DNA of 64,000 nucleotides from JACPYF01 sp947085845. Its GTDB lineage: Bacteria > Patescibacteriota > Saccharimonadia > Saccharimonadales > Saccharimonadaceae. The stretch spans positions 205,743-269,742 of the forward strand of contig CAMTXO010000001.1 of assembly GCA_947085845.1 (NCBI GenBank), read 5' to 3'. Within the stretch, counting starts at the first letter, position 1. Each line of letters opens with the position of its first letter. Below, piece after piece: positions 33,686 through 42,523 of this stretch. Both the position numbers and the translations under genes were made by a program. Below the pieces are notes generated by a model. That model saw only the letters and a program-made list of their open reading frames with translations, was not told the DNA's origin and did not search any database.

Positions 33686-34366
33686 ATGAAAAAGAATTTT
33701 ATTTACTACGACCTTATTCTTGCAGTTTTTGCAGCAGTGCTTTTGATATCAAACCTAGCTGCAACAAAACTAATAGCATTTGGACCAATTATCACTGACG
33801 GCGGAGCTATATTATTTCCACTAGTATACATTTTTGGAGATATATTAACAGAGGTGTACGGATATAAATATGCACGACGTGCGATTTGGACTGGATTTGG
33901 GGTTATGTTGTTAGCAGTCGTTGCCTTTACAGTAGTTCGATACCTCCCTGCAGCCGCCGGATATACCGATCAAGCTTCTTTCGAAGCAGTTCTTGGATTT
34001 TTCCCTCGTATCGTCATTGCAAGCTTAGTTGCGTATCTTATTGGTGAGTTCTTGAACTCCTATGTACTGGCTAAATTAAAAGTAAAATTCAAAGGTAAAA
34101 AATTATGGCTACGACTCATCGGCTCAACCATTGTTGGCGAATTTTTCGACACGGTAGTCTTTAGTGTTATCGCCTTTGGTGGTATTCTCACGATGAATGA
34201 CATGGTAATCTTTATACTCATTGGATGGGGCTTTAAGACGGCAGTAGAAGTTCTATTGCTACCAGTTACTTATAAAGTAATTGCGTTCTTGAAAAAGCGA
34301 GAAAAGATTGATATTTACGATAAAAAAACTGATTTCAACCCGCTCAAAATTGGCCTCAAAGACTAG
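33686..34366 (+). CDS. yhhQ: queuosine precursor transporter (YhhQ/VUT family)
   Basis: This is a 226-residue membrane protein with about six helices. It carries the VUT-family signature in YIFGDILTEVYGYKYARRAI and later IGEFLNSYVLAKLK and GEFFDTVVFSVIAFGG. Family members import queuosine precursors such as preQ0/preQ1. The convergent neighbour is tgt, the enzyme that inserts the base, and no biosynthetic genes are present here, so salvage is likely. TGC-TACACT lies 7 bases before the ATG. Its TAG stop shares a CTAG with the tgt stop. Confidence 0.92.
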   Translation: MKKNFIYYDLILAVFAAVLLISNLAATKLIAFGPIITDGGAILFPLVYIFGDILTEVYGYKYARRAIWTGFGVMLLAVVAFTVVRYLPAAAGYTDQASFEAVLGFFPRIVIASLVAYLIGEFLNSYVLAKLKVKFKGKKLWLRLIGSTIVGEFFDTVVFSVIAFGGILTMNDMVIFILIGWGFKTAVEVLLLPVTYKVIAFLKKREKIDIYDKKTDFNPLKIGLKD

Positions 34367-35562
34367 CGTTTATAGTAACGGTCGAGCCACGTTTTTTGCA
34401 ATGTATAGAAAGAGCCGTCCTCTATACTAGCTCGTATATCGTCAACTAGTTTTATAATAAAGTATTCATTATGTATCGAAGCAAGCGTGCCAGCTAAGGT
34501 TTCTTTGGCTTTAAAAAGGTGTCGGATATAGGCACAAGTATAATTTTGGCAGGTATAGCACTGACAATCGTTGATAATAGGATTAAAATCTTTTTCAAAT
34601 CGCTTTGCGGTTATATTAACCCTTCCGTCATAGGTATACACCGACCCATTGCGCCCAACACGAGTTGGGGAAACGCAGTCAAAGGTATCTATTCCCTGCT
34701 CTATAGCTGCAAAAATATCATCTGGTTCACTGATACCTAACAAATGTTTTGGCTTATTTTCAGGTAATATTTCGTTGACCCATCGTATTATTTCACCCAT
34801 TTGGCTTTTTTCAAGTGCGCCACCAATGCCATAGCCGTCAAAGTCCATAGCCCCAAGTTCGGTGGCTGCTTTCTTGCGCAAATCCTCATACTGAGCACCC
34901 TGTAAGACGCCGAACAATGCCTGGTAGGGACGCTCAGGGTGTGCTTTTCGTAGTTTCTTCACTTCGTCTAGTGATTGCTGTGCCCATCTATGAGTTCTAT
35001 CGAGTGACTCTACTTGATAATCATAGCTATCGTGTAGTGAAGTCAGCTCGTCAAAAGCAAAAATTATATCTGCACCAATTGAGTGTTGTACTTGCATAGA
35101 ATGTTCTGGCGTAAAGCGATGCTTGCTGCCGTCTAGATGGGATTTGAATGTTACTCCATCATCGTCGACAAAGGCGTGGCGAGTTTTTGCAGGCGCTATA
35201 ACTTCGTCGTAGGCCAATTCGTCACTCTGCATAGCGAGAACTTTTTTAAAACCGCTACCCAGCGAAAGTATTTGAAATCCACCGCTATCGGTGAAAGTCG
35301 GACCTTTCCAATTCATAAACGAGCCCAAACCTCCCGCCTCTTCTATTAATGCATGGCCCGGCTGAAGATATAAATGATAGGCATTTGCGAGTACGGCCTG
35401 CGCATGTACACCCTTAACTTGTTCAGGTGTCATAGCTTTTACATTAGCCTTTGTCCCGACAACAATAAAAGCAGGAGTTTTTATATCACCGTGTGGTGTT
35501 TTTATCACTCCAGTTCGGGCCAGCGCACCGTCTAATCTACTTTTTACTTGAAATTTAAACAT
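34363..35562 (-). CDS. tgt: tRNA-guanine transglycosylase
   Basis: Tgt swaps G34 for a queuosine base in tRNAs with GUN anticodons. The 399-residue TIM-barrel protein contains TDSGGFQILSLG (catalytic Asp near 92), GIGGALEKSQMGEI, DTFDCVSPTRVGRNG with the second catalytic Asp and the substrate-binding region, and the zinc site CQCYTCQNYTCAYIRHL (three Cys plus His). Length fits the bacterial type. Overlapping the yhhQ stop tail to tail, it forms a salvage pair with the transporter. Confidence 0.97.
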   Translation of the reverse strand: MFKFQVKSRLDGALARTGVIKTPHGDIKTPAFIVVGTKANVKAMTPEQVKGVHAQAVLANAYHLYLQPGHALIEEAGGLGSFMNWKGPTFTDSGGFQILSLGSGFKKVLAMQSDELAYDEVIAPAKTRHAFVDDDGVTFKSHLDGSKHRFTPEHSMQVQHSIGADIIFAFDELTSLHDSYDYQVESLDRTHRWAQQSLDEVKKLRKAHPERPYQALFGVLQGAQYEDLRKKAATELGAMDFDGYGIGGALEKSQMGEIIRWVNEILPENKPKHLLGISEPDDIFAAIEQGIDTFDCVSPTRVGRNGSVYTYDGRVNITAKRFEKDFNPIINDCQCYTCQNYTCAYIRHLFKAKETLAGTLASIHNEYFIIKLVDDIRASIEDGSFYTLQKTWLDRYYKR

Positions 35563-35630
35563 CTCTACTACATCCTAGTATACGCGAGCATTAGGTTTTT
35601 TGACTGATTAGGCGCATAATATAGGGTAGA

Positions 35631-35840
35631 ATGACAATTGAGGAAATTATTGCAAAACTAAAAGAGCTCCAAGAAGACCCAACAATGGTCACAAAAAGCG
35701 CTTACAGTCCTGCCGCCATTGAGTACCCTGACAGCAGGTATCCTTTCGTTGAAATACATTTGACGTATCTACGTAAGCACCCGCAAGTTAACCCTATGCA
35801 ATATATCTCGAACCTAGAACTAATGATAAAAAAACGCTAA
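35631..35840 (+). CDS. small protein of unknown function
   Basis: This is a 69-residue soluble protein with an N-terminal helix (TIEEIIAKLKELQEDPTMVT), a central Tyr/Pro-rich part (YPDSRYPFVEIHLTYLRKHP) and a basic end. It is divergent from tgt. A TTGACT element is about 25 bases upstream, and a TATAGG-like box lies 5 bases before the ATG, so the start may be leaderless. I recognise no family. The terminator-like hairpin following it is oriented for the opposite strand. Confidence 0.6.
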   Translation: MTIEEIIAKLKELQEDPTMVTKSAYSPAAIEYPDSRYPFVEIHLTYLRKHPQVNPMQYISNLELMIKKR

Positions 35841-35844
35841 AAGT

Positions 35845-35880
35845 AAAAACTCCCCAGCAACATTCATTGTCGCTGGGGAG
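35845..35880 (-). terminator. Rho-independent terminator of the secreted Ig-like protein gene
   Basis: CTCCCCAGC pairs with GCTGGGGAG, followed by T5 on the minus strand, 45 bases after the stop. It overlaps only the tail of the plus-strand gene region. Confidence 0.85.
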
Positions 35881-35925
35881 GGTTTGGCGTTCTCGTCCTT
35901 TCAGACAAGAAGCCAGGTTGTGGAA

Positions 35926-37122
35926 TCAGCCGTTGGCGTCATCCCTGATCGTGCCGGTTGTTACACCGACAGTGTTTAGATCACAACTGATGTAAAGCAA
36001 GAAGAAAAGCTCGGTGAGTTCCCTCTTGGTATCAGCAGTGATTTTGACTGTGATCACCGTTGTTGTTTGACCCGCTGGGATCGTCACGCTCTTTGGCAAC
36101 AAAATGTTGCTTTGGAAGTCGCCGACTCCGGCTGTTCCGGGCAAGGCCCAGTAAGCAACATCGACATCTTCGTCGGTTGGGTGTGACAAAGTCACTAGGA
36201 ATTCGGCATACACCGGGAGCATACCCGGATCACCTTCCGTAACAACCGCCGGGCTGACTGTCAGCGTCGGTGGCGGCAGCTGGGTGTAGGTGACCGAAAC
36301 CGAATCGCTACTTGCTAGACCTTCCTGGTCTGTACAAGTCACGGTAATGACATTGACACCTGGCTGCAGAGTTACCTGACCGCCACTTGTCTTGTCACAA
36401 CTAGGCGGATCACCAGAGTCATCACCTGCAATGTAGTCCAGCTGAACGCTACTCGTAGATACGGTGTCGCCATCAGATGGCGAAGTGATATCGACTGTTG
36501 GTGCTACATTGACGGGCGTATACGTCACATTGACTGTGTCCGTACCCGTATTACCTGCTGCATCCGTACAACTAACTGTTATCTCGTTCGCACCCTCTGT
36601 CAGAGTGACGTCCGAGCCGTTCAGTAGATCACATGTTGGTGATGTGTCTGTGGTGTTATCTGTCACTGTGTAAGCGAGAGAAACCGTATCCACAGCGTAA
36701 TCATCACCATCTTGCGGCGAAGTGATCTCGACAACCGGCGCCTCTGTGTCCGGTGGCGGACCAATAGGCGCGATCACGAACGTCACAGTCGAGATCACAG
36801 GCGGTACCGGAGAACTGTTGCCATCCGTCAGTCGCACTGTGCATGTCTGCTGTCCGGCCGTCAGTGGTGGCGTGTACTTGATGTGTGTTGTGTCTTGAAA
36901 CAAACACGGCGCACCAACCGTTAGTTGGTAAATTGACACCGTATTTCCATCAGGATCGGTTCCTATCTGAGAGACAGGAATGATCAGCTGGGGGTCTCCA
37001 GCCGTCACGTTGATTGTTGGGTTCGTAGCAACTGGCGGGGCTGCCATTGCTGTCGAAGCTCCAACGAGCGAGAGCGCAGCTGCTACTAGAACAGCGAGCC
37101 CAAGCCTACTTTTTTTCATCAT
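35926..37122 (-). CDS. secreted protein with Ig-like repeats and Calx-beta domain
   Basis: This is a 398-residue exported protein. A signal peptide (MKKSRLGLAVLVAAALSLVG, cleavage after AMA) starts at the second of two adjacent ATGs; GAGGAG lies upstream. The mature part has an N-terminal beta domain (about 28-120), two similar Ig-like repeats each with the pattern PxVxITSPxDGDxxxxxxVxLxY ... CT..G...SD/TDxVxVTYT (about 125-205 and 206-285) containing paired Cys, and a C-terminal Calx-beta domain (TVSPAVVTEGDPGMLPVY to GTIRDDANG). No sortase or membrane anchor follows. GC content and codon use are clearly higher than in neighbours. It may mediate adhesion; that is inference. Confidence 0.85.
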   Translation of the reverse strand: MMKKSRLGLAVLVAAALSLVGASTAMAAPPVATNPTINVTAGDPQLIIPVSQIGTDPDGNTVSIYQLTVGAPCLFQDTTHIKYTPPLTAGQQTCTVRLTDGNSSPVPPVISTVTFVIAPIGPPPDTEAPVVEITSPQDGDDYAVDTVSLAYTVTDNTTDTSPTCDLLNGSDVTLTEGANEITVSCTDAAGNTGTDTVNVTYTPVNVAPTVDITSPSDGDTVSTSSVQLDYIAGDDSGDPPSCDKTSGGQVTLQPGVNVITVTCTDQEGLASSDSVSVTYTQLPPPTLTVSPAVVTEGDPGMLPVYAEFLVTLSHPTDEDVDVAYWALPGTAGVGDFQSNILLPKSVTIPAGQTTTVITVKITADTKRELTELFFLLYISCDLNTVGVTTGTIRDDANG

Positions 37123-37237
37123 TTTGATGAGGTTCTCCTCATATAAAGAACATGCCAGGTGGCACATCCGATTGACAAGCAACTTTAGAATTGTAGCTTT
37201 CTACCGCTGAAAAGTAAAGCTCACGAAGGTTAGTCCG

Positions 37238-40132
37238 CTATGCTTTTTCCAAAGATATAGACAGATCATGGTCATCAATTTTGACATTTTCAACATACGA
37301 ATATTCATCATTAGACAATTTTGTAGCCAAAGTTTCGGTAGTTATTGCATCTTGATGTTCAACGATTGCATCTTTTAGCTCACCACTGCCTTTGAGGCTC
37401 AGCTTTATCCGATCATCAACATTCAGACCAGCCTTTTTGCGAGCATTTTGCACTGCGCGAACAACTTCACGCACCAGTCCCTCACGCTTAAGTGCGGGTG
37501 TCATTGTTTTATCGAGCTCTGCTAAGTCACCTGTTTGAGCATTGGATCGTTGAACTTGCTTAACATTCACTTCTTCCGCAATGATTGACTCTAAATCTCT
37601 ATTCAATTTCTCACCATGATAGGTTAACAACGATAATGGCTGGCGAACCTTTATTGACTGTTCTGTCTCACTTTTTTGCATACGTTGACTTAGGCCGTCT
37701 TCAATAATTTGCCTTGTTCGGCTCATACTACGAAGCGAAAAGTCATCTACCTTGCCAACTTTCGGCCAATCTAGCAGGTGCACACTCTCACCACCTGTTA
37801 GTTTTTGGTACAATTCCTCGCTCAAAAACGGTGTAAACGGCGCCATTATCTGCGATAGTAATGTCAAAACATAATGCAGGGTTCGATACGCGTCATTTTT
37901 GTCGCTATCATCACCTGATTTCCAAAAACGACGGCGGCTTCGGCGCACATACCAATTCGATGCATCGTCAATAAACGGCAAGATTGGCTTTACAGCTTCT
38001 TGCAGTTTGTATTCATCAATATTTTCACCAACTTCGGCTAGTAATTGATGTACACGGCTAACAATCCATTGGTCTAGTGGATTTGTTAAACCTTTCGGCT
38101 CACTCAAATCGCCTCCGCCAGCTGGCGGAATAAATTCCCAGCCATCAACACTAGCGTACATGGTAAAGAAATCGTACATATTCCAAACCATAGAAAGCTT
38201 GCGTGCGACATCTTTAACGTCTTTGTCAGCTAGGTTTGCATCTTCACCACTGACCAGCGGCGAGTTCAAGAGGAATAATCTCAGCGAATCTGCACTCGTT
38301 TCATCCATGAGCTCAGTGGGGTCTGTATAGTTTTTCAACTTTTTGCTAATCTTTTTACCATCTGCTGCATTTATAAAACCATTACAAATCAAATTTTTGT
38401 ATGGGGATTGCCCAAACAGAGCTACATTTACCGCAGTGAGCGAATAAAACCAACCACGAGTTTGGTCGACGCCTTCAGTTATAAAATCTGCAGGAAAATT
38501 CGCCTCAAATTTTTCTTTATTCTCAAAAGGATAGTGAAATTGCGCAAATGGCATACTACCAGACTCAAACCAACAGTCGATAACCTTTCCGATATGTTCC
38601 ATTTTCGCACCATCGAGCTCAAATGTTACATCCATTACCATCGGTAAATGATAATCATCTAGTTTTTTGCCAGTAAACTCTTCGAACTGCGCATATGATG
38701 CAAAAGCTTTGATAACTGGTGTGCCATCAGACTTCACACCCTTCCATACAGGTATTGGTGTCGCCCAGAAGCGGTCACGCGATAAATTCCAGTCCGGTGC
38801 GCTTTCGATAACGTTATGGAAACGCTTTTCTTTCAAAGACTTTGGAATCCAATTCGTACTGTCGTTTGCCTTTTGCATGTCATTTTTTTGATCTTGGATG
38901 TCCATGAACCAGCTAGAGTGCGCTTTGTAGATTAATTTGTGACCACAGCGGTGACAGTGCGGATATTCGTGACGAATATAGTCGATTTTCATCGCTACGC
39001 CTTCGCTCAGTAATGTTTTTGCGATTTCTTTGTTGGTCTCCCAGATATTTTTGCCTAGCCATCTGCCAGATCCATAATTTCCGTTCTCGTCCACAACATG
39101 TACAACCGGCAAGTTCTTTTCTTGGGCCAGATTAAAGTCGTCTTCACCGTATGCTGGTGCAATATGAACAATTCCCGTACCGCTCTCGCTTGAAACAAAG
39201 TCGGCATCCTGAACTGCATGTGCATGAGGGCCATGATTTTCAAATAATGGCTCATACTTTTTGCCGACCAACCACTTGCCAGCAATTTCATCAACAATTT
39301 TATAGTCTAATGGTTGATGTTTTTCATTTACGAATACATCTTTTACTAAATCTTTGGCAACAACCATCTTTTTACCATCATATTCAACCACAACGTACGT
39401 TAAGTCGGGGTTTACAGCCAGCGCAACATTTGCAGGTAACGTCCACGGAGTGGTTGTCCATGCTAGTAGGTTCAAATCTTCATCTACAAGCTTGAAATAC
39501 GTATATAAACTCGGATCAGTCACCTCTTTATAGCTGTTTTCCATTGCAACTTCTGACTTACTAATAGGAGTCCCGTCGTGTACGCAGTACATCAGTACTT
39601 TTTCACCTTCAAAAATCTTTCCTTTTTCATACAGCGTTGTAAATGCCCACCATATAGATTCCATGTAGTTTTTATCCATAGTCTTGTAGGCACCTTGAAA
39701 CTCTACCCAACGTCCTACTCGGTCGATAACCTCTTCCCATTCATTACCACCTTGCACCATGGCTTCGCGACATTCTTTTACGTAGTCATGTATGCTGATT
39801 TTTGTGCCAATTTCACTTTTGTCTTTGATGTTGAGTTTCTTCTCAACATAGACTTCTGCTGGTAAACCATGACAATCCCAACCCCATGTTCTTTCAACCC
39901 TTTTGCCGCGCATAGTTTGATATCGTGCAATTGAATCTTTAATAGTAGAAACAAGCAAAGTTCCGTGGTGAGGTAGGCCAGTTATAAAGGGCGGGCCGTC
40001 GTAAAACACAAATGCGTTATCAGCAGGACGATTCTCGACAGACTTCTCAAAGGTCTTATTCTTTTTCCATTGAGCAACTATGTCTTTTTCATATTCAATT
40101 GCTTTGCGACGTGTATTTGCTTTGAATTTCAC
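37238..40132 (-). CDS. ileS: isoleucyl-tRNA synthetase, type 2-like
   Basis: This class I synthetase has 964 residues. The HIGH-type motif is HHGT in FITGLPHHGTLLVSTIKD (about 48-66), the KMSKS-type motif is KISKK in DGKKISKKLKNYTDP, and a CHRCG pair lies in the editing/zinc region (YPHCHRCGHKLIYKAHSSWF). GLPHxGxxL and the KKLKNY form resemble the eukaryote-like IleRS2 group, often mupirocin-insensitive; that is inference. A Pro-Pro-Ala-Gly-Gly stretch at about residue 670 is encoded by a palindromic repeat (38114-38129). The start is GTG with AAAGGA upstream, preceded by a T-box leader. Confidence 0.97.
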   Translation of the reverse strand: MKFKANTRRKAIEYEKDIVAQWKKNKTFEKSVENRPADNAFVFYDGPPFITGLPHHGTLLVSTIKDSIARYQTMRGKRVERTWGWDCHGLPAEVYVEKKLNIKDKSEIGTKISIHDYVKECREAMVQGGNEWEEVIDRVGRWVEFQGAYKTMDKNYMESIWWAFTTLYEKGKIFEGEKVLMYCVHDGTPISKSEVAMENSYKEVTDPSLYTYFKLVDEDLNLLAWTTTPWTLPANVALAVNPDLTYVVVEYDGKKMVVAKDLVKDVFVNEKHQPLDYKIVDEIAGKWLVGKKYEPLFENHGPHAHAVQDADFVSSESGTGIVHIAPAYGEDDFNLAQEKNLPVVHVVDENGNYGSGRWLGKNIWETNKEIAKTLLSEGVAMKIDYIRHEYPHCHRCGHKLIYKAHSSWFMDIQDQKNDMQKANDSTNWIPKSLKEKRFHNVIESAPDWNLSRDRFWATPIPVWKGVKSDGTPVIKAFASYAQFEEFTGKKLDDYHLPMVMDVTFELDGAKMEHIGKVIDCWFESGSMPFAQFHYPFENKEKFEANFPADFITEGVDQTRGWFYSLTAVNVALFGQSPYKNLICNGFINAADGKKISKKLKNYTDPTELMDETSADSLRLFLLNSPLVSGEDANLADKDVKDVARKLSMVWNMYDFFTMYASVDGWEFIPPAGGGDLSEPKGLTNPLDQWIVSRVHQLLAEVGENIDEYKLQEAVKPILPFIDDASNWYVRRSRRRFWKSGDDSDKNDAYRTLHYVLTLLSQIMAPFTPFLSEELYQKLTGGESVHLLDWPKVGKVDDFSLRSMSRTRQIIEDGLSQRMQKSETEQSIKVRQPLSLLTYHGEKLNRDLESIIAEEVNVKQVQRSNAQTGDLAELDKTMTPALKREGLVREVVRAVQNARKKAGLNVDDRIKLSLKGSGELKDAIVEHQDAITTETLATKLSNDEYSYVENVKIDDHDLSISLEKA
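38114..38129. repeat. 16-bp palindromic repeat copy 1 (inside ileS coding sequence)
   Basis: TCCGCCAGCTGGCGGA is a perfect palindrome, in frame in ileS and encoding Pro-Pro-Ala-Gly-Gly at the junction between the catalytic core and the anticodon-binding domain. Identical to the copy at 40276. Confidence 0.75.
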
Positions 40133-40144
40133 TTTTATCCTTTC

Positions 40145-40330
40145 TAAAAATAAAAATCATCTCTTTTGTCTATCAGAATCCCTACTGGGACGGTACCATC
40201 TGATTTCCAAAAGAAATGATTCTTTCAGCGCTTTATTTGTGTGATCTCACGGGTCACTTCCGTCGGGTTCTACTGTCCGCCAGCTGGCGGATTTCTTCCC
40301 GATCCTCGTGGTTGATAGCCACTCGAGCGG
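40145..40330 (-). promoter_or_regulatory. T-box leader of ileS
   Basis: The antiterminator is clear: helix ATCAGA/TCTGAT, the 7-base bulge TGGTACC (40192-40198) that pairs with the tRNA acceptor end, and an upper stem GTCCC/GGGAT with AGTA loop. Upstream, the specifier codon ATC (40243-40245, followed by A) lies in the 3' side of Stem I, matching isoleucine. A 14-bp stem (40155-40168 with 40208-40221) followed by T5-A-T5 looks like a terminator but encloses the antiterminator. A ribosome-binding site AAAGGA lies after it. Uncharged tRNA-Ile should raise ileS expression. Confidence 0.88.
40276..40291. repeat. 16-bp palindromic repeat copy 2 (T-box Stem I)
   Basis: Identical to the copy at 38114. 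It forms the apical hairpin of the T-box Stem I region, between a TCGGG/CCCGA stem. Confidence 0.75.
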
Positions 40331-40342
40331 ATTAATTCTATT

Positions 40343-41215
40343 CTACACCTTTTTAACAGGTAATGGAATAAGGACGCTGGTTTTTGCTTTGTATTCTTTC
40401 CAGCCTACTCGTCCTTCGAAACGTTTTTCAGTTGGTGGAATGCCCGAAATATACAAAATTAAAAATGTAATTGTTATTGGCCCGATCAGCCCAACCCACC
40501 AAGGCATGACACCCGCTGCGATGATACCAATTCCCCACCACTGCGTGATTTCACCAAAATAATTTGGGTGACGACTGTACCGCCACAAACCAGATTGCAC
40601 AATTGTACCTTTATTTTTTGTATTATCCAGATGGGCTTTTAGCTGCCTATCTGCAACAACCTCAAAAACAAAACCCAATATCCAAACAGCAAGCCCTAAA
40701 TATGTGAACACAGCCCACTGATTTCCATCAAAAAGATTAATGTGAATAACCGGTATACAAATAATTGTCGCCAAAAGTGCCTGAGTTATATATATGCGAA
40801 AATATACATTAAAACTTTCTTTACCCCTCCAGTGGCGACGAAGTTCGGCATACCTTGGATCTTCCGCTGTACTGCCGATTTTGCGTTTTCCAATGTGCCA
40901 AGCAAGCCGCAACCCCCACACCATTACAAGTGCTACAACCAAAAGAGAAAGACTGATGGGATTTATACTGTTATAGGCGATCAAATAACTCGTAAAACTT
41001 ACGACTATAAATGTCGGACCCCAAGCAGCATCGATAATGTCATAGCGATTTATTTTTAATGCAAATATAAAAATCAAGCTAATAAAACCTATGGCCGCGA
41101 GCAAACATATGCCCAAAGCAGCTAGTACATATGAAAGTTTTCCAGAATCAATAAGTGTTATGGTTGCTATACACGAATACACCAGAGCAATGATCGAAAA
41201 AAATAATACTGGCAC
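40343..41215 (-). CDS. DUF1295 / steroid 5-alpha-reductase-like membrane protein
   Basis: This 290-residue protein has about eight membrane helices. The family signature is GLWRYSRHPNYFGEITQWWG (about 205-224), shared by DUF1295 and isoprenylcysteine methyltransferase/steroid-reductase-fold enzymes. The reaction here is unknown. It starts with GTG directly abutting the TAA of the DUF2177 gene, so both are co-translated. Its last codons overlap a possible ileS promoter (TAGAAT at 40339-40344). Confidence 0.85.
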   Translation of the reverse strand: MPVLFFSIIALVYSCIATITLIDSGKLSYVLAALGICLLAAIGFISLIFIFALKINRYDIIDAAWGPTFIVVSFTSYLIAYNSINPISLSLLVVALVMVWGLRLAWHIGKRKIGSTAEDPRYAELRRHWRGKESFNVYFRIYITQALLATIICIPVIHINLFDGNQWAVFTYLGLAVWILGFVFEVVADRQLKAHLDNTKNKGTIVQSGLWRYSRHPNYFGEITQWWGIGIIAAGVMPWWVGLIGPITITFLILYISGIPPTEKRFEGRVGWKEYKAKTSVLIPLPVKKV

Positions 41216-41620
41216 TTAGTTGGCCATCCTTTGTAAAATATAGAATGCGGCAACTGATACGCTAGCAGTTAGCACCGTACCCCATATCAAATCAACGATT
41301 GTAATAGTCAGCGGATATCCTTTTAATGTGGCTAGATTAGTCAGATCGTATGTCGCATATGTCACAAAACCAAATAATGCACCCAGCCCTAGCGCCACTT
41401 TCCAATCATTTGATTGCATAGCGGGATTGATCACAAACACAACCAAACCAACCAAAAACACCAGATAGAATACGATTGCTGCAGGTAAATTAGGTTTATC
41501 TAACAGTAGCGAACCTAACTGTGAACGATATAGTTTGTTAGCTACAAATGACAACCAGATGCCGTCAATTACTGCGAACAGTGCACCTGCAATTAGGTAG
41601 CGAATAATAAAATCTGACAT
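41216..41620 (-). CDS. DUF2177 family membrane protein
   Basis: This 134-residue protein has four hydrophobic helices and the family landmarks FAVIDGIWLSFVANKLYRSQ near the N-terminus and FVTYATYDLTNLATLKGYP in the middle. Its function is unknown; the family is widespread in proteobacteria and others. AAGGGGG precedes the ATG. It sits between VKOR and DUF1295 genes in an apparent membrane-protein operon. Confidence 0.88.
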   Translation of the reverse strand: MSDFIIRYLIAGALFAVIDGIWLSFVANKLYRSQLGSLLLDKPNLPAAIVFYLVFLVGLVVFVINPAMQSNDWKVALGLGALFGFVTYATYDLTNLATLKGYPLTITIVDLIWGTVLTASVSVAAFYILQRMAN

Positions 41621-41633
41621 ATAATCCCCCTTT

Positions 41634-42266
41634 TTAACTTATTAGAGCGTCACCAAATTGAGCAACTATCAAAATCACCAGAAAAACCAATGCTGTCGCA
41701 AAAAATAGTCTATCGTAATCTTTTCGTAGCTGATTTTGAACTTTCTTTAAATGAGATTTCTTGAGTCCCAAAACATTATCCATCAAAACAATACGTAGCA
41801 AAGTAGCAAAAACAATAGTTGTCGATAGTGTAGTTAGCAAACACCATGGACATAGTATTTGTATGACATATAAACTGTCAAAAAATAACCACAATGCAAA
41901 TATCCATGCCCCTAAGATACCAGCTAGCAAGAGTTTGATTATCGCCCTGGTATACTTTGTGCCCATGAGACTACTGATTGCAAAGAAAAGGAATATTGAA
42001 AATCCAATGATACCCAAAAAGCTGTTCGGGAAACCTAATAATGATGCTTGTGGCGTCTTCATAACAGATGCACAGTTGAGAACGACATTGATACTACATG
42101 GTAGTTTCGAGTCAGGGTGTTCTAGTAGATGTATTTTGTCGACTGATAGCTGAAATGCAGCCAACAGAGCAAAAAATGAGAAGATTGCCATGACAATGAG
42201 GTTTACGTTGGCAGCTTTTCTATCTGACTCACGACGAAAGATATTCAAATGTAGATTAGTTAGCAT
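41634..42266 (-). CDS. vitamin K epoxide reductase family protein (VKOR)
   Basis: VKOR homologues reoxidise disulfide-forming partners outside the membrane, passing electrons to quinones. The 210-residue protein has four to five helices, the loop pair CSINVVLNC (about 57-65) and the active-site CPWC in IQILCPWCLLTT, the key redox residues. No thioredoxin domain is fused; instead a separate thioredoxin-like gene overlaps its 5' end by 11 bases. Charge distribution puts the active site on the extracytoplasmic side. It is probably the oxidative-folding enzyme for exported Cys proteins. Confidence 0.92.
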   Translation of the reverse strand: MLTNLHLNIFRRESDRKAANVNLIVMAIFSFFALLAAFQLSVDKIHLLEHPDSKLPCSINVVLNCASVMKTPQASLLGFPNSFLGIIGFSIFLFFAISSLMGTKYTRAIIKLLLAGILGAWIFALWLFFDSLYVIQILCPWCLLTTLSTTIVFATLLRIVLMDNVLGLKKSHLKKVQNQLRKDYDRLFFATALVFLVILIVAQFGDALIS

Positions 42267-42516
42267 AATAACTCACTTCGTCAATTAGCGGCAACGGCAA
42301 GCCTCTCCACTCATTTTGTAAAACCCCGTTATCATCTGTTGCGATGACAGTTGGATACTCCATGATGTCGTATGTTTCACAAAATGCCGAGCCACTTGGA
42401 CTCTCTGGGTCTACCAACTCCATTTTTTTAGCAGTACGTTTTTCAAAATCACGTAAAAAATCAGTTACAGCCCTTGCATGGTCGCTCTCTACTTTATAAA
42501 CAATATAAGCTTTCAT
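42256..42516 (-). CDS. thioredoxin-fold protein without CxxC
   Basis: This is an 86-residue protein with a thioredoxin-like order: a beta strand, helix, MELVDPESPSGSAFCETYDI and the cis-Pro loop MEYPTVIAT, followed by the strand-turn WRGLPLP. The usual CxxC is missing (a single Cys at about residue 52), so it cannot be a dithiol oxidoreductase by itself. It overlaps the VKOR start codon by 11 bases and follows nrdR by 7 bases. It may be a partner or regulator of VKOR, or a single-Cys thiol protein. Confidence 0.7.
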   Translation of the reverse strand: MKAYIVYKVESDHARAVTDFLRDFEKRTAKKMELVDPESPSGSAFCETYDIMEYPTVIATDDNGVLQNEWRGLPLPLIDEVSYYAN

Positions 42517-42523
42517 ATAGTTT

